Shown here: in pieces, positions 11,520 to 22,684 of the stretch
Layout of the letters: every line of letters begins with the position of its first letter
How positions within the stretch are numbered: the first letter of the stretch is position 1
Source: Coniella vitis
Taxonomy: Eukaryota; Ascomycota; Sordariomycetes; Diaporthales; Schizoparmaceae
Direction of reading: 5' to 3'
NCBI GenBank assembly: GCA_011317545.1
Contig: WUJK01000005.1
Span: forward strand, 1,178,001 to 1,242,000
Length of the DNA stretch: 64,000 nucleotides
Program-made: the position numbers and the translations under genes
The notes under the pieces: generated by a model
What the model saw: only the letters and a program-made list of their open reading frames with translations
Told to the model about the DNA's origin: nothing
The model's database searches: none

Positions 11520-14500
11520 TCAGACATCCAGCATGTCTGCGTCCACGCCGCCAAAAGTTTGAGGTCCCCAGTTTCCTTCATACACAGTAGCACCAGCACG
11601 TCGTTTAGCGATGACCCAACGGAGTGAATCATTCTCGAGCAGTTGCTGTACAGTGGGTCGATCGCTCGGACTTGGAGCTAGCATTCGCGTCACGACTTTA
11701 TCTAGAGAGCCCTGGTGTTCATTTTGCACCATGAAAGCTGGTGGCTGTCGGCCGCGTGTGCGTTTCGGTGTCCCAAAGAGGTTGCTAGGGTCGTGCGTCG
11801 GTGAGTGCACAAACTTGCTTGGGAAGCTTGCTCCGATATGAGGTGGATCAAAGTCTTCATCTTCAAAGGAGAGACTGTCCGAAACCGCGTCGGCGTCGCC
11901 CGCAACAGGCATTCCCGTAGCATCTCGATTGAGGGCGTCGGATTCGCTGCCGGTCAGGGGCCCAGTGGGTACTGCTGCAAAGTTGCCTGCACGCAATGCA
12001 TGCCAGACAGGTCCGTTATCTGGTAACCAAACGTTGCTTGCAATTTCAAACATGACGAGGCCAAGCGAGAAGATGTCCGCAGGTTTGTCGTATTTTGCCT
12101 CGAGAATTTCGGGTGCGATGTATCGGCGATCTCCTTCGCATTCGATGCCTTGCGCAGCAGGCCACTGCGTGGCCAAGCCAAAGTCACCAATTTTGAGCTG
12201 CCCTTCATAATTGATGAGGACATTGGCAGGCTTGAAATCGAGATGGATGAACCCAGCTTCATGTATGCTTTGTAGACCCTACACAGATTGTTAGCTTCCA
12301 ATACTCCTTATTGCGACCTCCACAATGACTTACCATGCAGGCTTCAACTAGTATCTTCCAGATACGGAAATCGTCAAGACGACCTGCCGCACCTACGTTG
12401 CCCAAAAATTCCGAGAGACTTCCTTCTTCGCAGTATTCTGTTTGAATGTAGAGATGATACTGCTTTTCCCAGCTGTCGACGAATTGCAACACGTGAGGAC
12501 GGCCACGAAGTGCCTGAAGTATGTTGACCTCACGAAGCTTTGCCTCGCGGTCCCTTGCGCCAAAGAATGGAAGACGTGTCTTCTTGACGGCAAATACTTG
12601 GGCATGCGAAGGAGTTGGTGGAGTTCCGGGGCTACTGTCGAGAATAGCTGTGGCAGAAGCGGAAGCTCTGGTCACCTTGTATACTTGCGAGAACTCACCC
12701 TTTCCGACAACTTCAACTTGGTCGAAACGAGACTTGAGATCTAGGTCGATGTCACCTAGGCTCTGGCCATTGACAGGAGTGATGCTGATGCGTCTATCTG
12801 CAATTCCTCTAAAGTGGTCGTCTTCCCTCGCTGTCGGTGTCACTGGAGGAAAAGACCCGAATCTCGTGCTGCTTGCTTGGCCACTGTTTGGTATGGAGAG
12901 GCCATTCAGATCGGGAGGCACCAGGGTGCTAGTATCACGAGGTGTTTTGGGCGAGTTGGCGGCGGCAAACATGGGCGCTGGTCTGAACGGACTTGCTGCG
13001 ATGGCCTTAGTACATCCATATCACTAGCATTCTGTTTGTAAATAGTTACTTACAAGATTGATCGATGGCATGCTGGACATCGCGAAAGCTGAGCGCTGAG
13101 GCTAGTGCGGGTACAGAGGATCCTGTCTTGACAAATGGGGAGTCGGGACTAGACTTGGAGTTGCTGATGCTCTTGAAAAAAACGGACTTGGTTGGCGTAG
13201 GTGGGAATTCCTCGACATCGACCGGAGTCTGCGAGATGAAGTCGCCCCAGGGACTGAAAGAGCTGCTTTGTCGAGCACGCACAGGCTGAATAGGCTTGAA
13301 CAAGCTGGATACTTTCTCTTGGTCACCCAGTACGACGAAGCTGCTTTTGCGGGCCGGAGAGAAGGGGCTAGAAGGTGAACCGAATGAATGACGATGCCGC
13401 CCTTTGCCACTACCAGATGAGGGTGGAAAGGTGTTTGATGGGTAAATCGGCTTTTTGCATGGAGTGTCAGGCATCACGGCTTTGGATCCACCAAAAGCAG
13501 ACGGTCCCAGCTCTGGATTTCGATTGACCTTCGAGATGAGGCCAGTAGATTTAAAGGCATCCTGAAACGGTCTCGCATTCTTGTAAGCGGGAGTTGCAAT
13601 GTTCTTGGTGGCATTGTCGGGCACAGGCCTTGCGCCCAGAGGCATGGATTTTGCGAACGGGTGAGGCGCTCTAGGCCGATCAAGCTGTACTGGAATGTGC
13701 GTAGGCGAGTCGTCAGGGAGACTAGAGTTTGAAGACGATGTCGTCAATGATCGCGACAGTGGATGACGCTGTGGTTGGGTATTCGATCGATCCAGTATAT
13801 GCAGTGAAGGATTCGGCAGTGGCGCTTGGTTTGAGAAGGGGCTTTCGCGCGGCAAGACAGGCTGCACAAACTGATCCAAGGAGATGCGGGGCCGGTTCCT
13901 TGGCACAGGCGTCGCAGCTTCTGTGCCCATCTGTGCCAAATGTTTTTCGCCTTGTCGTCTTCCCCATGATGGCTTGTCAACCTGTCGCTGCTGCAGGGTG
14001 GATCTGCGCAACGAGTCGGAACGCCGCGGCATGGCAACTGGTGTTGGGGAGGCAGGAACTTCGTCGAGGAAAGAGTTCCCTGTATTATGCTCGATCTTAT
14101 GAGTTTTGTCCTCGAGTATGTGAAAGGTCCGGGTTGACCTAGAACCGTGCTGATCAAAGAAGCTTGGTGTCTTTACCGAAGTGCTAGCACTGCCGTGCAA
14201 GCTGCGCCGCTTCGCAACGGGGTTACCGACCTTGGTCTCGATAGGGCTCATGAAGGCGTCGCTGCGCTTAAGAGGACTGACAGACGCCGTGGGAAGCGGA
14301 TCGAGTTTCAAATCGAACGGTCGAGAAAGTATATTCCGGGACGCACTGGCTACGTCCGAGCGCCGTGCAGGGCGTGACAGGGTTTTCTCTGAGCTTTTGC
14401 GCGAAGTGGGACTCGCCGCCAGGAGGTCGTCTGCAAGTGTGTCGTTGTTTTCTTGCCCGGGCAACGCGTCTAGCGAAGGGGGTGAAAATGATGCAATCAA

Positions 14501-14911
14501 ATTCCCAGAGTCTGAGGTGGTGCTTAGCGCGCGCTTCGGAGGGCTTTTGGGCGAGATGCGCGCGGTGCGAGAGAGAACTTTGGCAGACGTCGTCTTTGGT
14601 TTGCCTGAACGCAGCGAGAGTTTCACGGGCCGAACAGGTGTGGAAAAACTGGTCGGTGAATAACGATTTGACAGTTGAGGGGCGGATGCAGGCGGCATCG
14701 GTCGCTGGATGATGCGGCAGGGAGACGGGGAGCTTGGCGTCGAGAGTATGCTGTTAGGATGCTGGCAGCAGGAGCGGCTCAAGTTGAGCCTGGATGGGGA
14801 CCTGGATAAGGAGTGTCGCAAAGAGCGCACGGCGGCTGTCACATCGACATGGTGAACAGTATTGGGGGAGGGGAGAGTCAAGGTGCCCCCACTGCTGTCC
14901 GTGTACGACAT
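11520..14911 (-). CDS. wee1: Wee1-type mitosis-inhibitor protein kinase
   Basis: Three exons on the minus strand: 13054-14911, 12334-12995 and 11520-12278. Introns are 58 nt (GTAAGT...CGCAG) and 55 nt (GTAAGT...TGTAG). The product is 1092 aa. The start is the second in-frame ATG of the long frame (protein MSYTDSSGG...), because the conserved fungal N terminus begins there. Residues 1-690 are Ser/Pro-rich and disordered, with many S/T-P sites. The kinase domain begins near residue 710 with the GKGEFSQVYKV glycine loop and an AVKK lysine. It continues with HLDFKPANVL as the catalytic loop and GDFG as the metal-binding motif. HLDFKPAN in place of the usual HRDLKPEN is diagnostic of Wee1 kinases. 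These phosphorylate the inhibitory tyrosine of Cdk1 and delay mitosis. It appears intact. Confidence 0.93.
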
Positions 14912-15138
14912 GGCCTTTGCAAAAGGATGGCAACAGTCGCCTTGACTGGGCCAGGATCCCAAGTGTGTTCGCAGAAAAAGGTAGTATTGCTCAAGCTTTC
15001 TTCGTTGGATATCGGCGGTTCAAGATTGAGCGGTGCCTTTGCTCCCAATCAGTCTCGGCAGATGGCATGGATAGCAGACACAGTAGCATACATATCAGGC
15101 TCCTCGCATCCAGGTGGCGATGAAGGCATGAATCTCTG

Positions 15139-15182
15139 TGACTGGTGACCAAGAATGACTGGTGACCAAGAATGACTGGTGA
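15139..15182. repeat. 17-bp tandem repeat, 2.6 copies
   Basis: The unit TGACTGGTGACCAAGAA is repeated exactly at 15139 and 15156, followed by a partial third copy. It lies about 230 bp upstream of the wee1 start codon and could be promoter or leader sequence. Confidence 0.85.
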
Positions 15183-17486
15183 TATGGCAGGTGCTGCGAC
15201 AAGGATGAAAGGCGAACAATGATAGGAGGCGGGCCAGGGAGGCTGGGTAGTAGAGTTCCAAACAGCAAACAGGTAATTGACAACAAGGTGAAGCAACAGG
15301 AGGCAAGTGGCTCCTCTTAGACCATCTCGATGATGGCCTGCCAGGCTCTGAGTCCTCCTGTCGGCGATGAAGGGCAAAGATAAAGTCGGGTGCTTGTAGC
15401 TGTAGGTAGATAGTCGGTCGGCGTCCACTGGAGGGCCTGTTGCGTCACAGATTGGCGCCCAGCTCAATAAGGGTATCGAAGAGGATAGCTGGGGGCCGAT
15501 CTGCCCAGTAGCCGATGATCCAGTCTAAGGCACGACGGGATCTGTTGACAAGAGATGATTGGGTATCGAAATGCGACAGGTTTTGCTGGGGACTGAGAAA
15601 CAACTGCACACACAGCGCGCCGAGGGACTGCAAACTCGAGATGGCTTGCACAATAACCAGAAGCTGAGATCGCGCAATTTTGAAAGGGAAAGCACGAGGA
15701 TTGCACGAGCCTTACAAAGAAAAAGAGGTAGGAGTACAGCGGCGGCGGCGGTAGTGGTAGTGGTGGTAGCTTCCTTACAGCCCAGAGGCACGCAGGTGGG
15801 AGTCAGAGCCGTCACTATGTATTTTTGCCAAGTTCGGCAGTGACGAGTCCAAGATGTGGTTGCAGCCTGCCTCAGCGGGGGGCGCGTGAGTAATTGACTG
15901 CAGTTGCCTCGTTGTTTACCCCTTTCCTAAACGGGCTTGGGCCGTCGCGTGTCACCGCCGCAGCAGGGCGCGTAAAGGTGGGGCCATCCATTTCAGGAAC
16001 GGACCCATATCCCTGTCGCCCCCGACTGCCACGGCAACCAGTTCTCCGCCACTGCAAATCACCTGTTTCGACATTTTGCACAAGACACGTGTTTCGTGTT
16101 ACAAAAACACACCTATTGGCAGCGCCTCGCCCATCGATGCGAAGACCTCAGGAATGAAGACTGGTCCTACGGCACTGGACGAGCCCAATTCCCCGCCATG
16201 GCCTTTGCAGAAATGCTCCATGGCATGACTGACTGGCAATTTTGCCAGGGCGCGATCTGGATGACCGAGCAGACGGAATTGCCGGCTCTGGTGCAGAAAT
16301 CCAGATGTCGAGCGCCAGAGGTCACTTACACCACAGATCATGATTGTGGGCATTGGATCCTTTCTGAGAACTTGGCTATCATAAAGTCAAAGATGATCAT
16401 ATATACTGATTTCGCCTCAGTCACATGGAAGATCTAGTAAATTCCGGCTGAACTGATCACATCATGAAAGTCAGCGCGCCGTCACCATCCTTTTTCAAGC
16501 GTCGCCTTGGAAGAGAGGTCCGAACATATGGAATCCCAAGTTGCAAGAGTCATCAGGGCCTTGGGGGTTTTCTGAGTCTACTACTATGTATACAGAAACC
16601 GTGCGCAGCGCGGACCATTTAATTCGTTCCAATGCCTCAGTTCCGTGAATCTCGCAGCCGCACACGCAGTCCAGAGAGCGTGTGACTTTCATGTGCTTTT
16701 TTCGAATGTCTATGGACTAAATAATTGGATGTACTTGTGTGATGGTATGACCTGGGTTTCTTTCTCTACGCACGCGGTTATACATGGTGATATATACATA
16801 TGAGAAGGAAAACCTGAGAATAATGGACACAATAGTGCAATAATAGTAGATACGTTTATTGACACCTGATCAGCTGCCGCCCCAACGTCGAAGCGACCGT
16901 ACTACTATGTACTGGCAATCAAGGGTCCCACTCAGCCCTCCGCGAGCAAGGCTGCGGTCCCTTCCACTGTCCGACCATATTCGTGTATTATGTACAGTAG
17001 GATTCGCTGGCGCAGGGCTGACAATCAGGCATTGATCCCAAGGATCTGGCAAGCATAAGACGGCAAAGAGGACCCCTGCACATGAACCTTCCCACTGCAG
17101 CTATTATCACCCTAGAACCCAGGGGCTGCTGTTATGTATACTATGTATATATGTAGACTCTGACAGGCTGAAACTCAGGTACAGTAACTACAGCTTACGA
17201 TGTACTGTTCTATCCGAGATCAGTGGGGCCCCTCCAAAAAGTGCCCCCCCCCCAGCCATACATATTGCCATGGCAACGAGAAACAAAAATTCTGCCATTA
17301 TATTACACACTTGCCCCAAATCAGACCAACAGACAACTATTTCTCACAATTTGTCTGCGCACTACTCTGTACTGTCTTGGCATGGTTTGCATTCCAATGG
17401 AAAACGCTCCTGTCAGGTTCAGGCTTGCTTGCCACTGTGCCACGTACATTGTATAGTAAAGTCGTTCCGTGTCAAAAAGTACCCTA

Positions 17487-17510
17487 TGTATACTATGTAC
17501 ATAGTATACA
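17487..17510. repeat. 24-bp perfect palindrome
   Basis: Bases 17487-17510 equal their own reverse complement, centred on GTAC. Related fragments (CTATGTATAC, TATACTATGTA) recur at 16577, 16903 and 17135. The region has no gene. It could form a cruciform or be a dyad binding site. Confidence 0.85.
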
Positions 17511-18618
17511 CCAGACCGCCCGTGCGAGTCATGCTATAAAAAGAAGTTGAACAGAACCCAGCGATCTTGAATATGCCAAGCAGGAATTCTTTGTCACAAG
17601 CAGCGAGAAATGTGTGCAAGTCAACTCACCTCACCATGATGTAAACTCAGACACTTCTTTCTTAGGGCGGGTTATTGGAAACGATGTCTTGATCTCCATT
17701 GCAATAAGAACGTCTACTCTTAGAGACAGGGAGGTGTCCAAAGAACAAACTACAGAGTAATGAGATTCATGAATCAGAATGATCGTTTCTTTAAGGGTCC
17801 AACAAGAAAGAGATTACTCAGTCCTTCTTTAAAGGACCCGATACTACGGCACTTACCAAACAGTTTGCGGACCTGACCTGTCAGACTCAAGGTTACATTT
17901 ACCGGCCAGGGAGGATCAGGTGGGATAGAGCTCATGCAGGGTCTCGGCGTCAGTCAAGGATTGTAGAAGCACAGCCGTCTGTCACGAGTCTCACTGCACT
18001 TTACCAGCTCACTGGGAGCCATGAAACACACTCTGGCCCAGCGACTAGAACGCAATTCTGGCAATATCACAAGCAGATAGAAAATAGACCGAAAACGTTG
18101 CAACTGCTTGGAATGCCGACTGCACTCATAGTTGAATTGCGATATCCCACACCTCAGCGCTTACCATACACTGTCACGTTGAACAGTAAGCAGAGAGAAA
18201 TGAACATGTCCCATTTAGAATCAGCGCTATGAGAGGTATCATGAATGGAGAGTGAAATGAAAACAATCCGCCACCAAGTACCAGCGACCCTCTTGACGTG
18301 CCTCTTTGGAATGCATTATTTTTCTGAGGTTTCGTATCAAGTCCAATCGCCGCACCCTCAACAAGGCTGTGGGTATCACCAAACGCCGAATTCCATGCAA
18401 GCTTCTGATACCGTGAATAGCATTCCTACTCTGCAATGCTCATGCAAAATATCGTTCTTCGAAATATGACCATTCTTGCTTCTTCTTCTTCTTCTTTTTG
18501 CATCGCGCATCCTTGGAACCTCTGTTACAAGCAAAAAGCTGGTCCACTGTGATCCCACTCGCAAAAGGGAAAGGGGCGAGACTTCTTCTGCTTCATTGTG
18601 ACAAGTAGAGAGCTTTCA

Positions 18619-20778
18619 TCAGTCGAGTGGTATATTAACCCGGATCCATTCACACCACGTGTCGATATTCTCAAAGTACATCAACATGCGAGCCAATCGC
18701 GCCTTGCTGCGTGACTGGTCCGGTATCGAACCCGGCTGTGGGTGACCATTCCCGTCGAGCACCTGGCCCAGGTCATTGACCACATTGGTTGACTCGACCG
18801 TAACCACACCATTGGCGCCAATGTCCACATTGACTTCTGCGGCCCTGCCCTGGAAGAGGAACATGATCTGTAACTTGGGGTTCGGCTGCGGATGCGCGTT
18901 GAGGGTGACATCAATCCGAGTATCAGTGTCAGCTGTCTCTGTTGCCGCTGTCTCTGTTGCCGCGTCACTTCTAAAAGTGGCGTACTCGTCAGACCTGGCG
19001 GTCAATTTGATGGAACCATCGCCGGCGCCGCCATCAGCATCGGGTGCCTTGGCTGCTGAGCGCTGCTGCGCCTGGCTGCCAAAAGATTTGTCGAGGAGAT
19101 TCCACAAGAACGCGTACTGTCTGAGGGTTGGCAGCATGTTGATCAGCTGTGAAGGGTGTGAGAATGGCAGTTCCGCCAGTGTCTGTCCGTACACGGGTTT
19201 ATGTATGAAGAGTCTGTTCTCGTGAGCCACCTGCTTGAACGTGGCGTCTTTTTGCTTTGCATTCACAATTTTCCTCGTCTCGACGGCCCGCGGCTCGGTG
19301 GGGTTATAGTGTCCCATCACCGGGAAGATGAGATAGTCGAAGGTCTGCATAAAGGGTGCGTGTGCGACGGGTGCGCCGCTGTAGTGGTGAATCTGCTCCC
19401 ACACCGTGATAGGCAGGGCAACAGGTGGGTCAAGAACGGCCATGAACATGACCTCGGGCATCCTCGGTCCAGTGAGCAAGAGCTCATCTCCAGGCTTCTC
19501 TGGCAGCACAATGTCGGGGGGTTGCTGCCAGTTGAGTAGCGGAAGAAGCCCTTCTGTGGCAGGAAGCTCGACTTCTTCTCCAATCCACGCATCCGAGACC
19601 CTCACAGCGCCAGGGTAGACCATGGGATCCCTCCGTGCGCAGCTCACTAGGATGCTCCACTGCTTGCCCTTGGTATACCATTGCTCGGCCTTTGCGGGCG
19701 GTGGGTTGAAGTATCGCTGATTGCGCCAGTAGTCCAATCGCAAGCCGACAATTCCCTTTTCGTGGATGAGGGGTCGGCCGGACCGTTCACATGTCGCAAT
19801 AGCTCGAATGTACGTATCAGGCTTGTCGGTATAAGTAGGCTCTTGTCGTAGCTGTTGTACCTCATATTCGTGAATTTTTCGTAGGCTTTCGTAAAGCCCT
19901 GCAATAGCGTCGTAGGTAACAAGCAGGGCGCCTTTTTTTTCATCAATGATGCAAAGCTTGTCCAGGGCCGCGAGAGATTCGAGGTTGTTCGCAAAGTCGT
20001 CGAGCTTTTTGGTCCAGGGAAGCTGTCCCGTCGCTAGTTTTAGGTTGTCCAGTAACACAGCCTCTGCTTTGGCGGTATGTTTTGTGACATTTGGGCCGGC
20101 GAATGCATATTGAAGCTCAACCCGCTGCACTTTGTGACTGGTGACTGAAACATCCACGGCGAACGTAGCGCCTGCTATGGTAAGGATCTTCAAATCGGCC
20201 CTTGCCTGCTGCCAAACAGTATCGAGAGCACATTTCTTGACAAGTCTTTCGAGGCCCTCTTCACTAACGATGCCCTTCTTTTGCTGTATGGTCATGTTGT
20301 GTCAGCATCACGCGCCCCAGAGATCCGTTGCCCTCGGTTTGAAAGAAGGGGGACTCACGCTCAAAACATGTATTATCTCCTCCAGCTTCTTCTGCCTCTC
20401 CTCGTCACCACTGGGTCGTGGCAAAGATAGACCGCCCACACCCATCGTCATATTTTCAAGGGATGCATCAAAAGTGCCCATGCCCAACATGCTGTTGAAG
20501 GCCGCCGCCGATGGACTGTCAAAGTTGATGGGCGCTGTGACACCATTGCTGGCCTGGCCACTGCTGCTGTTGTTCAGGGCCATCATGACACCGCCAGCGC
20601 CCATGTTTGCGGGTGATTTCTTTACTTGCTGAGGGGACGCCTTGGGCCCGTGTGGAGAAAAGGCGGCGTGGAGGTTCGAGTATGGCGTCGAAGCTGATGC
20701 GGCCGGTGTTGCTGCGGCATACTGTGGGGTCTTGCCCTGCTGTGAGGGCGCGTGCTTCATAGGCTGTGGAGTAGCCAT
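18619..20778 (-). CDS. med1: Mediator complex subunit 1 (Med1)
   Basis: Exons are 20359-20778 and 18619-20283 on the minus strand. The 75-nt intron (GTGAGT...ATACAG) is in phase 0. The product is 694 aa. The start is the internal ATG encoding MATPQPMKHAP, because the upstream frame is not protein-like. Residues 1-110 are low-complexity (Ala/Ser/Pro/Gln). The Med1 domain follows from about residue 115, with the EEIIHVLSQKKG segment spanning the splice junction, an internal WQQARADLKILTIAG block and the VELQYAF strand. Med1 belongs to the Mediator middle module, bridging activators and RNA polymerase II in the nucleus. A Thr/Ala repeat (AATETAATETADTDT) lies near residue 590. It appears intact. 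Confidence 0.88.
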
Positions 20779-21522
20779 TCTGGTCGTGACGGAGGAACAA
20801 AATGGGAGGGTACCAGTTTGTCGACGTTCAAAGAATAGATCGGCGGATGCGTTGCGCTGTCGGCAGAGGCAGAGGCGGGGGGTTAGAGCTGAGGAAGGCT
20901 CACAAGCTTGGAGCTCAGAGCTCGGCCTCAATGTTTATTGCAGTTTGGCGGACGGGGGGGCTAGGGGATATCCCATTGACCGTCTGAGTAGGCTGCGTTC
21001 CTCAAAAGCGCCTATCGTGTTGCGGGCAAAGAATCGGCGGTGTCGCGGTTGGATGTGCTATCGCGTAACTTTTAGTGGTTGTTTGGGCAAAAGCGCTACT
21101 CACATGCCAAATGCGACCCAGGAGCGCGTGCATTATGTAACCCAATTAGGTGCTCCCCACTTTTAACGCAAAGATGCACAGCTCCCATTTTTTTGGTTTC
21201 TTTTTGTGACTTCCTCACACCTGTCGGTTACGTTTACATTTTTTAAATCGATACCTTGTAAGACTATACAGGTATATCCAATATACATAGTAAAGGACGG
21301 AAATTTATGCGTTATCTCTATACCAAATTATCCAATAACACCTTCCATAATAGGTCACGGAATCGGCCAACACAAAACGGCATGAAACAGTGAACTTCAA
21401 CGGACCGTCAGCATTTCCAACGCAGAGCCAAAGATAATCTAATAGCAAGACCCAATTGGCATGCGGCCTGTAATGAGCTCAGCGAGGATACTAACACCAG
21501 CAGAGAAAACGTTGTGCGTGAG

Positions 21523-21530
21523 TATATAAA
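21523..21530 (+). promoter_or_regulatory. TATA box candidate
   Basis: TATATAAA lies 85-92 bp before the ATG at 21615. It is followed by a pyrimidine-rich stretch (21540-21610) of the kind that precedes fungal start codons. This makes the small downstream frame worth considering. Confidence 0.4.
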
Positions 21531-21614
21531 GCACAGCGGACCTTCTGCTATTCCACATATTCATCTTCAGCCTTCAGCCGTGAATCTTAGCATCCCTCTA
21601 CATCGCAATTTGAT

Positions 21615-21875
21615 ATGGTAAAGCACTTGATTTGTTGTGACATCTGGTATTGCACACAAACAAATAACTACTCGAAGGTGATACTCCCTTTCCTGTTAAT
21701 ATACAAATTGCAGAGACTCCCATTATCGCCACTGCGTGAAAGCGCTATTACGGTTGGTGGCAAGAGAATAATATGCAAAGGCGATCTCTGGCAGATACAT
21801 GATGGAATAGATGGTTGCTTCGAGTATGAATATGGATACCCTAACAATTTCGAGCAGTACGGGCGTACGCAATGA
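21615..21875 (+). CDS. Possible small protein, unknown function
   Basis: An 86-codon frame follows a good TATA box and CT-rich leader. It has five cysteines, three of them in the first 15 residues, one hydrophobic segment (about residues 22-29), and a C-terminal half rich in Gly/Tyr/Asp. There is no clear signal peptide and no family I recognise. It could equally be the first exon of a spliced gene or chance. The evidence is promoter context only. Confidence 0.25.
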   Translation: MVKHLICCDIWYCTQTNNYSKVILPFLLIYKLQRLPLSPLRESAITVGGKRIICKGDLWQIHDGIDGCFEYEYGYPNNFEQYGRTQ

Positions 21876-22563
21876 CTATCACACCTGACATACAAATATA
21901 GCCTAAATGTGGAGATCTTGTGTATTCTTCGTCTCGAAGTGGTTTGAAACTTTGTCCACTAGTGTATTCAGACTTCCGCCACGATACTGTGTGCGCCGTC
22001 TTGTCCTCTGTTAACGATTGTGGTGCTCTTCTCTTTCCCCCCTTTCTCTGCCTGATCTTTAATGTTTAGACGCTCCATGTACCAACAGGCACGAATGCGA
22101 AGCAGATTGTTGCAAGACCCAGAATCAATGGACGCTAGAAGAGCGCTCTTGTAAGCTTGCCTCGGTGCTTGAAGTACTAGAGGTTCATTCTTGGCCAAAG
22201 CAACCAATCCATTATTTGCTCCGGTGAAAACGCAAATGTGTAGGTTGTTGAATCTATATAATGATTGGCTGATTCGGAATACGTGCGGGTTGCTATTGTT
22301 GTAGTATTGCTCCATATTGAATAGCGTTTGAAGTGACGCATCTTGGTTGCACCCGGTTGTTAGCAAGAGCAATTATTTGAAAACTTTGGTGTTATCATTA
22401 CATAGTAGCCTTCAGAGAAAAAGCTCAATGCATAGTATTCACTGCTGATAAAGAAATAAAAAGGGTGTTTCTACATATAAGGAAGACTTGTGTATTGAAT
22501 ATATGAAGCCATTGACTTACCCGCTGGAACCTTTTATATCCCCATGAATCCCAGCTTTTGAAT

Positions 22564-22570
22564 TATAAAA
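22564..22570 (+). promoter_or_regulatory. TATA box of the P450 relic
   Basis: TATAAAA lies 115-121 bp before the ATG at 22685. A run of 19 T (22601-22619) and a CT-rich leader come between. The promoter looks intact although the coding region is broken. Confidence 0.5.
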
Positions 22571-22684
22571 GGGACCAACAAATTTTCCTCCAGCTGGGGG
22601 TTTTTTTTTTTTTTTTTTTGCTCACTTTCAGCCTTTCTTCCGTCACAATTCGGCAAAGATAAAGGCAACCCCCTGACAAACGCC

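Larger units (their letters stand above)
14912..18618. other. Long non-coding gap upstream of wee1
   Basis: About 3.7 kb without a supportable gene. It includes the wee1 promoter and probably a long leader. Also present are a GGC/GGT-rich low-complexity stretch (15738-15771), a 17-bp tandem repeat, a 24-bp palindrome (both listed separately) and a C7 run near 17245. Short frames look random. Confidence 0.55.
20779..22563. other. Gap between med1 and the P450 relic
   Basis: The first 300 bp are the med1 upstream region. A TATA-like site at 21523 leads to a small open frame listed below. A 134-codon minus-strand frame (21968-22372) has no recognisable domain and no visible promoter. I leave it uncalled. 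Confidence 0.5.

Noticed and set aside
13729..14663. Plus-strand frames up to 160 codons opposite wee1 exon 1
   Set aside because: They are antisense shadows of the Ser/Pro-rich wee1 coding sequence.
16096..16437. 113-codon plus-strand frame
   Set aside because: The overlapping minus-strand frame is equally open. There is no promoter, domain or splice evidence.
21968..22372. 134-codon minus-strand open frame
   Set aside because: No domain, signal peptide or promoter seen. Flanking sequence gives no exon continuation.
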